DNA of 13,022 bases from an uncultured Collinsella sp. (GTDB lineage Bacteria; Actinomycetota; Coriobacteriia; Coriobacteriales; Coriobacteriaceae). The notes beneath the pieces were generated by a model. That model was not told the DNA's origin. It ran no database searches and worked only from the letters and a program-made list of their open reading frames with translations. This document shows positions 1 to 6,850 of this stretch, piece by piece; position 1 is the stretch's first letter; each line of letters begins with the position of its first letter. The position numbers and the translations under genes are program-made. Where the stretch lies: NCBI GenBank assembly GCA_902490325.1, contig CABUDJ010000059.1:1-13022 (forward strand), given 5' to 3'.

Positions 1-1635
1 ACGGCTTTACGAGGGGCCCCAGGTTGGCGCGCCTGCCTGTCGGGTGCCGTGCCCCACCACTACACCGGCACGTTCTTTGGGTCCGTCATGGTTGACGGCC
101 ACGACACCTGCGAGGTCTCGCTGACCGACGTGTCGCAAATCGTCGGCAGTGTGCTGCAGGATATCGACACGCAGATGGTCGCTTCGGTCGTCGAGGACGA
201 GATGCTCTTTGGCCTCGAGAACTTTGGCGTTCCCCACGACCAGATCGAGCAGCGCGTGAGCGAAACGCTCGAGACCGTCGGCATCAGCGACCTGCGCGAC
301 CGCGAGATCGCCACCCTCTCGGGCGGACAGAAGCAAAAGGTAGCCATCGCCGCCATCCTCGCCATGCGTCCGCGCGTCTTGGTTCTCGACGAGCCCACCG
401 CGGCACTCGACCCCGCCAGCTCCACGTTGGTCTTCGAGACGCTGCGTAAGGCAAACCGCACACTTGGAATCACCATCGTCGTCGTTGAGCAAAAGGTCGC
501 CCTGCTCTCGGAGTACTGCAACCGCGTGCTCGTGCTCAACCATGGCGAAATCGCGCTGCAGGGCGAGCCACACGAGGTCTTCGCGCATACCGACGAGCTT
601 CGTGCCATCGGCGTCGACTGCCCTCGCGTCACGCGTATCTTCAATAGCCTCGAAACCGATGGTCTAGTAAGCGGTACCCCTTGCTTGGATGTCGATGAGG
701 CCGAGTGCCTGATTTCGGGCATCGTCGACCCCGCACGCGCGGCTATCGAAGCCCAGGCGCCCGCCGGTTCCCCGCATGCACCGTCGTTGCGCCCTCATGC
801 CAAGGACGCCGAACCCGTACTCACCTTCGACCATGTTGAGTTTGCCTATCCCAATGGCGGAGCCGCCGTACACGACCTTAGCCTGACGCTCTATCCTGGC
901 GAGCTCGTGGGCATCGTCGGCCAAAACGGTGCCGGCAAGACCACGCTCACCAAGCTGCTCACGGGTCTGCTCAAGCCCGCCTCGGGCAGCGTGCGCGTCA
1001 CGGGACTGGATACCGCAACCGTCCCCACGAGCCGCATTGCCCGCGAGGTCGCAACCCTCTTCCAAAACCCTGACCGTCAAATCTGCAAGGACACCGTGCT
1101 CGACGAGGTCGCCTTTGGCTTGGAGCTTGGCGGCATGGACCGCGCCGAGGCTCTGCGTCGTGCCCAACTCGTCATCGACCGCTTTGGCTTGCCGGCCGAC
1201 GAGGCGCCTTTCTCGCTTTCGCGCGGCCAGCGACAAATGGTGGCACTCGCCTCCGTCGTGGTCGTAGAGCCCAAAATCGTGGTGCTCGACGAGCCCACGA
1301 GCGGCCTTGATTACCGCGAGTGTATGACCGTCATGGAAGCGGTGCGTACCATGGCCGAGCGTGGCTGCGCCGTAATCATGGTCTGCCACGACATGGAAGT
1401 CGTCTCCGACTTTGCCGAGCGCATCGTAGTAATGGCCGACGGCCGCATCCTCGATCGCGGCCGCACGCACGAGCTGTTCTCGAACATCGAACTCATGCAG
1501 CATGCCTACGTTGAGCCGCCCCAGGTCATCGAACTCTCGCGCCGTCTGGCATCTTCCGTCTCGCCCGCTTTTGCGCAGGTGAGCGAGGTCACCGATGTCG
1601 TTCGAATTACCAAGGAGATGGTCCACCGTGGTTAA
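1..1635 (+). CDS. ECF transporter energy-coupling ATPase, two fused ABC domains (5' partial)
   Basis: This is the cytoplasmic ATPase of an energy-coupling-factor importer, with two ABC cassettes in one chain that power uptake with EcfT and a substrate-binding S subunit. Numbering residues from the GTG at 49, cassette 1 has a Q-loop near Q37, signature LSGGQ (90-94), Walker B LVLDEP (111-116) and D-loop ALD. Cassette 2 has Walker A GQNGAGKTT (291-299), Q-loop FQNPDRQ (338-344), signature LSRGQ (390-394), Walker B VVLDEP (411-416) and H-loop H447. Cassette 1 has Gln148 where the H-loop histidine is expected. The frame is open to the left edge, so the true start lies outside, and the GTG at 49 falls inside the fold just after the expected Walker A. 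No Walker A can be read from bases 1-48. The stop overlaps the EcfT start by 8 nt, indicating translational coupling. The S subunit and substrate are not visible. Confidence 0.9.
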   Translation, partial: TALRGAPGWRACLSGAVPHHYTGTFFGSVMVDGHDTCEVSLTDVSQIVGSVLQDIDTQMVASVVEDEMLFGLENFGVPHDQIEQRVSETLETVGISDLRDREIATLSGGQKQKVAIAAILAMRPRVLVLDEPTAALDPASSTLVFETLRKANRTLGITIVVVEQKVALLSEYCNRVLVLNHGEIALQGEPHEVFAHTDELRAIGVDCPRVTRIFNSLETDGLVSGTPCLDVDEAECLISGIVDPARAAIEAQAPAGSPHAPSLRPHAKDAEPVLTFDHVEFAYPNGGAAVHDLSLTLYPGELVGIVGQNGAGKTTLTKLLTGLLKPASGSVRVTGLDTATVPTSRIAREVATLFQNPDRQICKDTVLDEVAFGLELGGMDRAEALRRAQLVIDRFGLPADEAPFSLSRGQRQMVALASVVVVEPKIVVLDEPTSGLDYRECMTVMEAVRTMAERGCAVIMVCHDMEVVSDFAERIVVMADGRILDRGRTHELFSNIELMQHAYVEPPQVIELSRRLASSVSPAFAQVSEVTDVVRITKEMVHRG

Positions 1636-2374
1636 CGTCATCGACTACATGCCGGGCGATACGCTGCTGCATCGCCTGAATCCCGTCGTCAAACTGGGCC
1701 TCGCCGCCGCCATCATCGTCGGCATCTTTTTGTCCGACACCTACGTGGCGCTGCTGGGCTTTCTGGCGCTCACGCTCGCACTGGGAGCTTACGCCGGCGT
1801 CGTCGACCGTCTGTTCTCGCTGCTCAAGTTGCTGATTCCGCTCGCGCTTATCATGCTGATGCTCCAGCTGGCCTTTATGCGCGATGGCAACGTGGTGTGG
1901 GGTTTTATCACCGACACGGGCCTCATCACAGGATCGAAGGCCTGCCTGCGCCTGCTGGGTGTGGCGTTACCACTCATCCTCATGCTCATGGTGACCAAGC
2001 TCAACGACCTTGCCAACGCCTGCGTCGAGGTGCTGCATGTGCCGTATCGCTATGCCTTCACCTTTACCACGGCGCTGCGCTTTGTACCGGTGTTTGGTCA
2101 GGAGATGAATGCCATCATGGAGGCGCAGACCGCACGCGGCGTCGAGTACGATACCAAGAACCCCATCAAGAAGCTTAAGCTCATGCTGCCACTGTGCGTG
2201 CCACTGCTCATCTCGAGCGTGGGCAAGACCGATGCCACAGCCTTGGCGGCAGAACAGCGCGGCTTCTATCTGCGCACACGCGCCAGCTCGTACAAGCGCT
2301 ATCCCATCAAGGGTCTGGACATCGCCGTGCTCATCGTCAGCATCGCCCTCATCGCCATCGGCTTCCTGTTCTAG
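1628..2374 (+). CDS. ecfT: ECF transporter transmembrane component EcfT
   Basis: This is the membrane scaffold of the ECF importer, coupling the ATPase to the S subunit (248 aa). Hydrophobic segments lie at about residues 22-57, 62-83, 106-123, 186-198 and 231-248. The two coupling-helix signatures of the family are present: ARG in EAQTARG (165-171), and a second at 208-212 that reads AEQRG instead of the usual ARG, so its first position has changed. I chose the GTG at 1628 because AAGGAG at 1612-1617 lies 10 nt upstream. The ATG at 1595 in the same frame would overlap the ATPase gene by 41 nt and adds a non-membrane tail. The gene is co-transcribed with the fused ATPase and ends about 30 nt before a strong terminator. 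The substrate cannot be inferred without the S gene. Confidence 0.92.
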   Translation: MVNVIDYMPGDTLLHRLNPVVKLGLAAAIIVGIFLSDTYVALLGFLALTLALGAYAGVVDRLFSLLKLLIPLALIMLMLQLAFMRDGNVVWGFITDTGLITGSKACLRLLGVALPLILMLMVTKLNDLANACVEVLHVPYRYAFTFTTALRFVPVFGQEMNAIMEAQTARGVEYDTKNPIKKLKLMLPLCVPLLISSVGKTDATALAAEQRGFYLRTRASSYKRYPIKGLDIAVLIVSIALIAIGFLF

Positions 2375-2403
2375 TTCACCACCGACAGCAACCACCCAAC
2401 GCA

Positions 2404-2440
2404 AAAGGCCTCGGCTCGCACCAAACGAGCCGAGGCCTTT
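2404..2440. terminator. Intrinsic terminator after ecfT, possibly bidirectional
   Basis: A perfect 15-bp stem (2404-2418 with 2426-2440) encloses a 7-nt loop. The stem begins with AAA and ends with TTT, so each strand has a short U-run. It sits between the convergent ecfT and racemase genes and probably ends transcription from both sides. The T tract is short and interrupted (CCTTTACTGTTT). Confidence 0.88.
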
Positions 2441-2463
2441 ACTGTTTCCCCAGATAATACCTA

Positions 2464-2489
2464 CCAAAAATAAACCTGTCCCTTTTTGG
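2464..2489. repeat. REP-like palindrome with CCTGTCCC core
   Basis: CCAAAAA (2464-2470) and TTTTTGG (2483-2489) form a perfect 7-bp inverted repeat around the 12-nt loop TAAACCTGTCCC. The core TAAACCTGTCCC resembles short palindromes that occur in many copies in diverse bacterial genomes and are moved by REP-associated Y1 transposases (RAYTs). That resemblance is from memory and not searched. Only one copy is present here, in the convergent gap between ecfT and the racemase gene, next to the terminator. It could also help end racemase transcription. Confidence 0.5.
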
Positions 2490-2500
2490 CAGATCGAGGG

Positions 2501-3247
2501 CTATTGGCGGTAGGGGGCGCCGCTGCGGATGACGGATTCGCGCACTAAGACGTCCATGGCGTCGAGGGTAATCTCGGGCATCTCGCGGTATTTCTGCAGC
2601 ACCGAGAGCTCGGTGCAGGCCAGAATGACGCGGTCGCAGCCGCTACGGGCGAACTCCCACATCACGCGGTCGAACTTATCCATATCGGGCTCACGTCCGG
2701 CCTTCACGTCATCGTAGATAAGCGACATCACATCGTTCTGACGTTTCTCGCTGGGATAGACAACCTCAACACCCGCAGCCTTACATTCGCGTCCGTAGAC
2801 GCCCGCGCCCACGGTTCCATCGGTTCCCATAATGCCAATCTTGTGCACCGGCTCGGCCGGCATACTCAGGTTGGGGTCGAACTCGCACTCCCCCATCACC
2901 GCACCCGCAAGGGCATAGCGCACCGACTCACGCGGCATGTGGATAATCGGCACCTTCGTAAACGACTGGATCTGGTCGTAGAAGTAGTGCGACGTGTTGC
3001 AGGGAATGGCAATGTGCGCACAGCCCAGCGACTCGAGTGCCTGGGCACACTCTTTCATGGTCGCCAGCAGCTTGGCATGCTCGCCGGTCTTAATGGCCAA
3101 CGTGCGGTCGGGCATGGTCGACTTGGAGAGCACCACCATGTCGATATGTTCCTGATCGCAGGCAGCAGCCGTATGACGCACCACCTGGTCGTAGTAATAC
3201 GACGTGGCCTCGGCGCCCATGCCGCCGATAACTCCCAGCTTTTCCAT
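2501..3247 (-). CDS. Aspartate/glutamate racemase family protein
   Basis: This is a PLP-independent amino-acid racemase of the Asp/Glu racemase superfamily (248 aa, usual length), interconverting L and D forms of an acidic amino acid in the cytoplasm. The start of the chain (KLGVIGGMG, residues 3-11) is the family's N-terminal motif. The two catalytic cysteines are visible: C83 in IPCNTSH and C211 in ACTEL. The start is the ATG at 3245-3247, with AAGGAGG (3253-3259) 5 nt upstream; the frame is open further upstream, but that extension has no family similarity. The gene lies 84 nt downstream of an ATP-grasp ligase on the same strand, probably in one transcript. That context favours D-aspartate as the product, used for a peptidoglycan cross-bridge. 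Another acidic amino-acid substrate is possible. Confidence 0.88.
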   Translation of the reverse strand: MEKLGVIGGMGAEATSYYYDQVVRHTAAACDQEHIDMVVLSKSTMPDRTLAIKTGEHAKLLATMKECAQALESLGCAHIAIPCNTSHYFYDQIQSFTKVPIIHMPRESVRYALAGAVMGECEFDPNLSMPAEPVHKIGIMGTDGTVGAGVYGRECKAAGVEVVYPSEKRQNDVMSLIYDDVKAGREPDMDKFDRVMWEFARSGCDRVILACTELSVLQKYREMPEITLDAMDVLVRESVIRSGAPYRQ

Positions 3248-3331
3248 CGCCGCCTCCTTGGTGACGCTTGCGCAATTGCGCGTATCATACCCGCGCCCGC
3301 CCGATGCAAACCGGACGGGCGCCGCGCTCAT

Positions 3332-4588
3332 CTACTTGTAATACGTCTTGAACAGCTTAAAGTGGCGCAGCTTGGTGTGCCACATGCGCAGCCAGCGGTT
3401 AAAGACAAAGTCGCCCTTCATAAACGAAGGGTCGGCGCCCTTGCCTTCCTTGTCCAGCCGATGCACCTTAGCGCGCAGCTCGGGATCCTTGACGTACTTG
3501 TCGACGACGCCCATGGGAACGACCATCCACAGGGCCTCGTCCTGCGCCGTCACAAACTCCGGCTCAAACGGGCGGTTGAACACATACTCGTCCACCACAT
3601 ACTTGGCAACGTTAAAGCCGCTGTTGGTAACGTAGTAGTTGCTGCGGCCCTGGCGCGTGTTGAAATCGAAGAACTTAAACGAGCCGTCGCGCTCGTCGTA
3701 CTTTACGTCAAAGTTGGAATAGCCCACAAAGTGAAGGTCCTCGAGCAACTTGCGCACGCCGCCCATGAGCTCGTCGTTGGGCTCGGTAATGATACAGGCA
3801 TGGTTGCCGACACCGTGGGGCTGATGCTCCTCGAGCAGCACATGGCCCAGGCACATCATGCGGACCTTACCGTTGCGGTCGGAATAGCTGGTGAGCACGC
3901 GCATGTACTCGTCGTTGCCGGGCACGCGATCCTGCAAGATCAGGTCGTCGGTGTAGCCGCTGGCATACGAATCGCGAATGACCTGTTCCAGCTCGGCGCG
4001 GTCGGCAATCTCATAGGCCTTCTTCTGGCCCTCGAACTCATGCTGCCACCACATGATGCCGTCAGAAGGCTTCAGAATCATCGGGTAAGGAAAATCGATC
4101 TGGTCGAGCACTTCGGCAGGCGCCTCACCCTGGGCATTGAGCATCGCCTTGGTAAAGGTAAACGTGTGCGGATAGGGCACGCCATGCTTCTCGCACAGCT
4201 CGTAGAAGATCTCCTTCTTCTGGCACTGCTCGAGCATGCTGTAGGGCGCGTAGGGAGCGACGATGTTATCCGCCAGCTCATGAGCATCCTTGGCTTGAGC
4301 CACGAGAGCGACATAGTTGTCGCCACAGCCCACAAGGACAATAGTCTTGTCGGCATGCGCTTGGGCAATGCCGTTGACGGTTTTGAGCATCACGGGCATG
4401 GTGTCGATATCCACGTTGGGCGTGTAGTCGATAATCTGGCTGCGGTACGCGGGACCCGTCTGATACTTGCCAAAGACCAGACTCTTGACCTGGTACTCCT
4501 CGTAGAAGGCGCGCGCCACCGAATAGGCGTTGATGTCGCCACCAAGCAGCACGGGAATGAACTCGCGCTCTGTAAATTGCAATGCCAT
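3332..4588 (-). CDS. ATP-grasp carboxylate-amine ligase, D-aspartate ligase (AslFm)-like
   Basis: A 418-aa ATP-grasp ligase, which would activate a carboxylate as acyl-phosphate and join it to an amine. Visible parts: an N-terminal Rossmann-like segment (PVLLGGDINAYSVAR, 12-26), an ATP-binding lysine in ILKPSDG (171-177, K173), and the metal/ATP-binding FFDFNTRQGRSNYY (306-319). The length and fold agree with the D-aspartate ligase of Enterococcus faecium, which adds D-Asp to the third residue of peptidoglycan precursors and whose gene is linked to an aspartate racemase gene. Here too a racemase gene follows directly. The start ATG at 4586-4588 has AGGAAG (4594-4599) 5 nt upstream. The ATP-grasp call is firm. 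The D-Asp substrate is inferred from context and general resemblance; other amino-acid ligases of this superfamily remain possible. Confidence 0.72.
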   Translation of the reverse strand: MALQFTEREFIPVLLGGDINAYSVARAFYEEYQVKSLVFGKYQTGPAYRSQIIDYTPNVDIDTMPVMLKTVNGIAQAHADKTIVLVGCGDNYVALVAQAKDAHELADNIVAPYAPYSMLEQCQKKEIFYELCEKHGVPYPHTFTFTKAMLNAQGEAPAEVLDQIDFPYPMILKPSDGIMWWQHEFEGQKKAYEIADRAELEQVIRDSYASGYTDDLILQDRVPGNDEYMRVLTSYSDRNGKVRMMCLGHVLLEEHQPHGVGNHACIITEPNDELMGGVRKLLEDLHFVGYSNFDVKYDERDGSFKFFDFNTRQGRSNYYVTNSGFNVAKYVVDEYVFNRPFEPEFVTAQDEALWMVVPMGVVDKYVKDPELRAKVHRLDKEGKGADPSFMKGDFVFNRWLRMWHTKLRHFKLFKTYYK

Positions 4589-4810
4589 GGAAACTTCCTA
4601 TCATGAACTGCCCACACAACGGGCGGTCTTTGCGCAACTGATTTATTCTAGCGCGCCAAGCCGCCGGCGCCCAAAGCTCCACCGTATCTATGGCAATCGA
4701 CGTATTCGTCCAGCACGAAGACGGCGCCCACCGTTGTATGACAATGGGCAATGAACCTACCGTTGTTGTAGGATTCAGCGTATTGACATCTTCGAGCGAA
4801 AGGCGCACAC
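4589..4810. other. Divergent intergenic region with two small hairpins
   Basis: This 222-nt gap separates the divergent ligase and MOSC genes. Besides the candidate ligase promoter it holds two small hairpins sharing the word ACCGTTGT: CCGTTGT/ACAATGG (4731-4737 with 4741-4747, one G-T pair) and CCTAC/GTAGG (4756-4760 with 4768-4772). A TTGACA at 4783-4788 has no convincing -10 before the MOSC start. I see no gene in it. Confidence 0.4.
4645..4674 (-). promoter_or_regulatory. Candidate promoter for the ligase-racemase operon
   Basis: On the minus strand, TTGGGC (4669-4674) and TAGAAT (4645-4650) are separated by 18 bp, about 57 nt before the ligase start codon. The -10 matches consensus at five of six positions; the -35 is weak. 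This is a reading by eye only. Confidence 0.35.
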
Positions 4811-5443
4811 GTGCCCCAAGACCATCCGACCGATAATCCCATCCTCAATGCCGCGAAGCGCGAGCTGGAGGAACGCGCACAATCGGCCGTTCCCCTACGA
4901 ACGGCAAACGATGCTTACAACGGGCCTGCCCGCATCGTCTCAATCAACACGTCGGCGCACAAGGGCACGCGCAAGTCGCCCGTCGCCGATGGACACGACA
5001 CCGTTATAGAGCAATTTGGCCTCGCCACCGATGCGCACGCCGGGCATTGGCACCGCCAGGTCTCTTTTTTAGCCGCGGAGTCCATCCAGACGGCGCAGGC
5101 ACGCGGGCTCGACGTACACGAGGGTGACTTTGGGGAGAACTTCACAACCCGGGGCATCAACCTGCTCTCGCTCCCCTTGGGCACGCAGCTCAAGCTTGGC
5201 AGCGAGGTGCTTGTCGAAATCAGCCAAATCGGCAAGGCCTGCCACACACGCTGCGCCATCTACTATCTCGCCGGCGACTGCATCTTTCCCCACGAGGGCG
5301 TTTTCGGCGTGGTACTAAAGGGCGGAGAGGTCTACGCCGGCGACGATATCCAGGTAATCAAACTCGGCGACGGCACCTGTTCGTTCACCCCCGCCGAGGC
5401 CCTCGAAGAGATTGAGCAGGCTCGCCAGAAGGGCACGCTGTAG
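4811..5443 (+). CDS. MOSC domain-containing protein
   Basis: A 210-aa cytosolic protein with a MOSC domain, the fold found at the C-terminus of molybdenum-cofactor sulfurase and in stand-alone proteins thought to handle sulfur or molybdenum cofactor. The domain spans about residues 40-185: FGLATDAHAGHWHRQVSFL (69-87), GDFGENF (105-111), LPLGTQLKLG (121-130), and the conserved cysteine C144 in QIGKACH. An N-terminal extension of about 38 charged residues precedes it, and a helical tail (194-210) follows. The start is a GTG with only a weak AAAGG upstream (4799-4803); no better in-frame start was seen, so the N-terminus is uncertain. It stands alone between divergent and downstream genes, with no molybdopterin-synthesis gene in view, so its partner enzyme is unknown. 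Confidence 0.85.
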   Translation: MPQDHPTDNPILNAAKRELEERAQSAVPLRTANDAYNGPARIVSINTSAHKGTRKSPVADGHDTVIEQFGLATDAHAGHWHRQVSFLAAESIQTAQARGLDVHEGDFGENFTTRGINLLSLPLGTQLKLGSEVLVEISQIGKACHTRCAIYYLAGDCIFPHEGVFGVVLKGGEVYAGDDIQVIKLGDGTCSFTPAEALEEIEQARQKGTL

Positions 5444-5510
5444 TTATAAAACCCCACGTTGAGATGGCTTTTACAGCCCAAAACTCCTCTCAAACAGGGC
5501 TCTGTAACGT

Positions 5511-5635
5511 TAAAGTTGAACTCTATGGTTTCTCAACAATTCATCATAACTGCAGGTCAAAGCCAAAGCCTCAAGTTCAACTTGACCCTTTGGGACCTTT
5601 AAGGTTCAAGTTGAGGTCGAAAGCAGTAGTAGAAT
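5511..5635 (+). promoter_or_regulatory. Leader of the secreted hydrolase gene: two related dyads, a half-site and a -10
   Basis: TCAAGTT-C-AACTTGA (5571-5585) is a perfect 7-bp dyad. Its reverse complement matches 5511-5525 at 12 of 15 positions, with centres exactly 60 bp apart. A half-site TCAAGTT recurs at 5605-5611. A candidate -10 (TAGAAT, 5630-5635) lies about 43 nt before the start codon; no good -35 is visible at normal spacing, as expected of an activator-dependent promoter. The spacing would place the two full dyads on one face of the helix only roughly (5.7 turns). The binding protein is unknown. Confidence 0.45.
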
Positions 5636-5677
5636 ACCGTTCGAACCATAACCTACGATTGATTGCAGAGGGACTGG

Positions 5678-6811
5678 ATGCAGCATTCGAATCATCGCAC
5701 CGCAGCGCTCATTGCGTCGAAGCCGGCTCGTATCATCACGAGCGCCGCGCTCGCCGTTGCGCTGACGGCCACGCCGATGCTCTCCCCCGTTGCGGCGTAT
5801 GCCGCCTCGCAGGCAACGCAGGACCAGCTTTCCGCAGCCCAGCAGAAGATCGAAGCCGCCACGAGCGCCTACAACGACGCCCGCACCAAACTCGATGACC
5901 TGCAAAAGCAGATTGACTCTAATGAGGCAAGCATCGAGGAAATCGAGGCCAAGCTTCCCGAGCAGCAGGCCAAGGCAAGCTCCGCCATGCGCGATCTGTA
6001 CAAGTATCAGAAGGGCACCAATCCCATCGTGAGCTTCCTGGTCAACGCACAGAGCCTGGGTGAGTTCATCACGACCTGCAAATACACCAACCAGATCACG
6101 AGCTCGAGCGTCGACGAGATCGAACAGCTCAATAACATGCAAACCGAACTCGAGCAGAACAAGGCTGAGCTCCAGCAGGCCAAGTCTCAGCTTGAGGCAG
6201 AGCAGAAAAACGCCGAGGATGCGCTGGCACAGGCCCAGCAGCTCCGCAGCGAGGCACAGGCAAAAGCCGAGCAGGAAAATGCCGCCGAGCTCGCCAAGCT
6301 TGAGGCCGATAAGGCCGCTGCTGCCGAGAAGCTCTCGGGCGAGGGCGTAAGCGGCAGCAATTCCAGCAGTCAGGCCACCAACACCAACACCACCATCGAC
6401 ACCACGGTGAACAACGCCAATACCGGTAACTCCGATTACGATACGTTCATCAACGAGTGGACGAGCCGCATCGACAATTATCTTGCCGGCTCCCCCATGG
6501 CAGGCCAGGGCTATAACTTTGCCGTCGCCGCTTGGAATACCGGTGTCGACCCCCGTTGGTCCCCCGCCATCGCCTGCATCGAGAGCACCAAGGGCACTTA
6601 TTGCGCCAATTCTTACAACGCCTGGGGCTGGAGTGCACGTGGCGGCGGCTGGCGCAGCTTTGGCAGCTGGAGCGAGGGCATCTCCGCTCACGTTGCCTAT
6701 CTGGGCGCCAACTACGGCTCCACCCTTACCCCGGCAGCGGCCAAAAAGTACTGCCCGCCCACGTGGCAGGATTGGTACAACAAGGTCGCCGCTCAGATGA
6801 ACCGCATCTAA
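5678..6811 (+). CDS. Secreted coiled-coil peptidoglycan hydrolase with glucosaminidase/lysozyme-like C-terminal domain
   Basis: A 377-aa exported protein likely to cleave glycan strands or otherwise act on the cell wall. A signal peptide covers about residues 1-42 (basic start, hydrophobic 20-38, cleavage after AYA at 40-42). Residues 45-215 are a long Q/E/K/A-rich coiled coil of the PcsB/CwlO type, including NPIVSFLVNAQSLGEF (115-130). Residues 222-252 are an S/T/N-rich linker. The C-terminal domain (255-377) has DPRWSPAIACIESTKG and YNAWGWS, as in lysozyme-like endo-glucosaminidase folds; E302 is the likely catalytic acid. C300 and C309 could form a disulfide. The ATG at 5678 has AGAGGG (5667-5672) 5 nt upstream; an in-frame TTG at 5663 is less likely. 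In PcsB and CwlO homologues the coiled coil contacts FtsEX, which may apply here. A strong terminator follows. Confidence 0.85.
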   Translation: MQHSNHRTAALIASKPARIITSAALAVALTATPMLSPVAAYAASQATQDQLSAAQQKIEAATSAYNDARTKLDDLQKQIDSNEASIEEIEAKLPEQQAKASSAMRDLYKYQKGTNPIVSFLVNAQSLGEFITTCKYTNQITSSSVDEIEQLNNMQTELEQNKAELQQAKSQLEAEQKNAEDALAQAQQLRSEAQAKAEQENAAELAKLEADKAAAAEKLSGEGVSGSNSSSQATNTNTTIDTTVNNANTGNSDYDTFINEWTSRIDNYLAGSPMAGQGYNFAVAAWNTGVDPRWSPAIACIESTKGTYCANSYNAWGWSARGGGWRSFGSWSEGISAHVAYLGANYGSTLTPAAAKKYCPPTWQDWYNKVAAQMNRI

Positions 6812-6821
6812 GCTCAACTGC

Positions 6822-6850
6822 AAAGGGCCCCAAACGGGGCCCTTTTCTTT
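6822..6850. terminator. Bidirectional terminator between hydrolase and kinase genes
   Basis: A perfect 10-bp stem (6822-6831 with 6836-6845) closes a 4-nt AAAC loop and is followed by a T-rich tail (TTTTCTTTT) on the plus strand. On the minus strand the stem ends in TTT, directly after the kinase stop codon, so the hairpin probably serves both convergent genes. Confidence 0.9.

Noticed and set aside
664..1641. Minus-strand open frame (325 codons) opposite the ABC ATPase
   Set aside because: It is a shadow of a well-supported ABC gene, with no ribosome-binding site or domain.
2843..4606. Long plus-strand open frame (587 codons) opposite the racemase and ligase genes
   Set aside because: It is antisense to two genes with clear family motifs and good ribosome-binding sites. 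Its translation is low-information, rich in V/L/H/A, as expected from the shadow of GC-rich codons.
5444..5510. Terminator after the MOSC gene
   Set aside because: Only a 4-bp GGCT/AGCC pairing without a U-tract is present. Not supportable.
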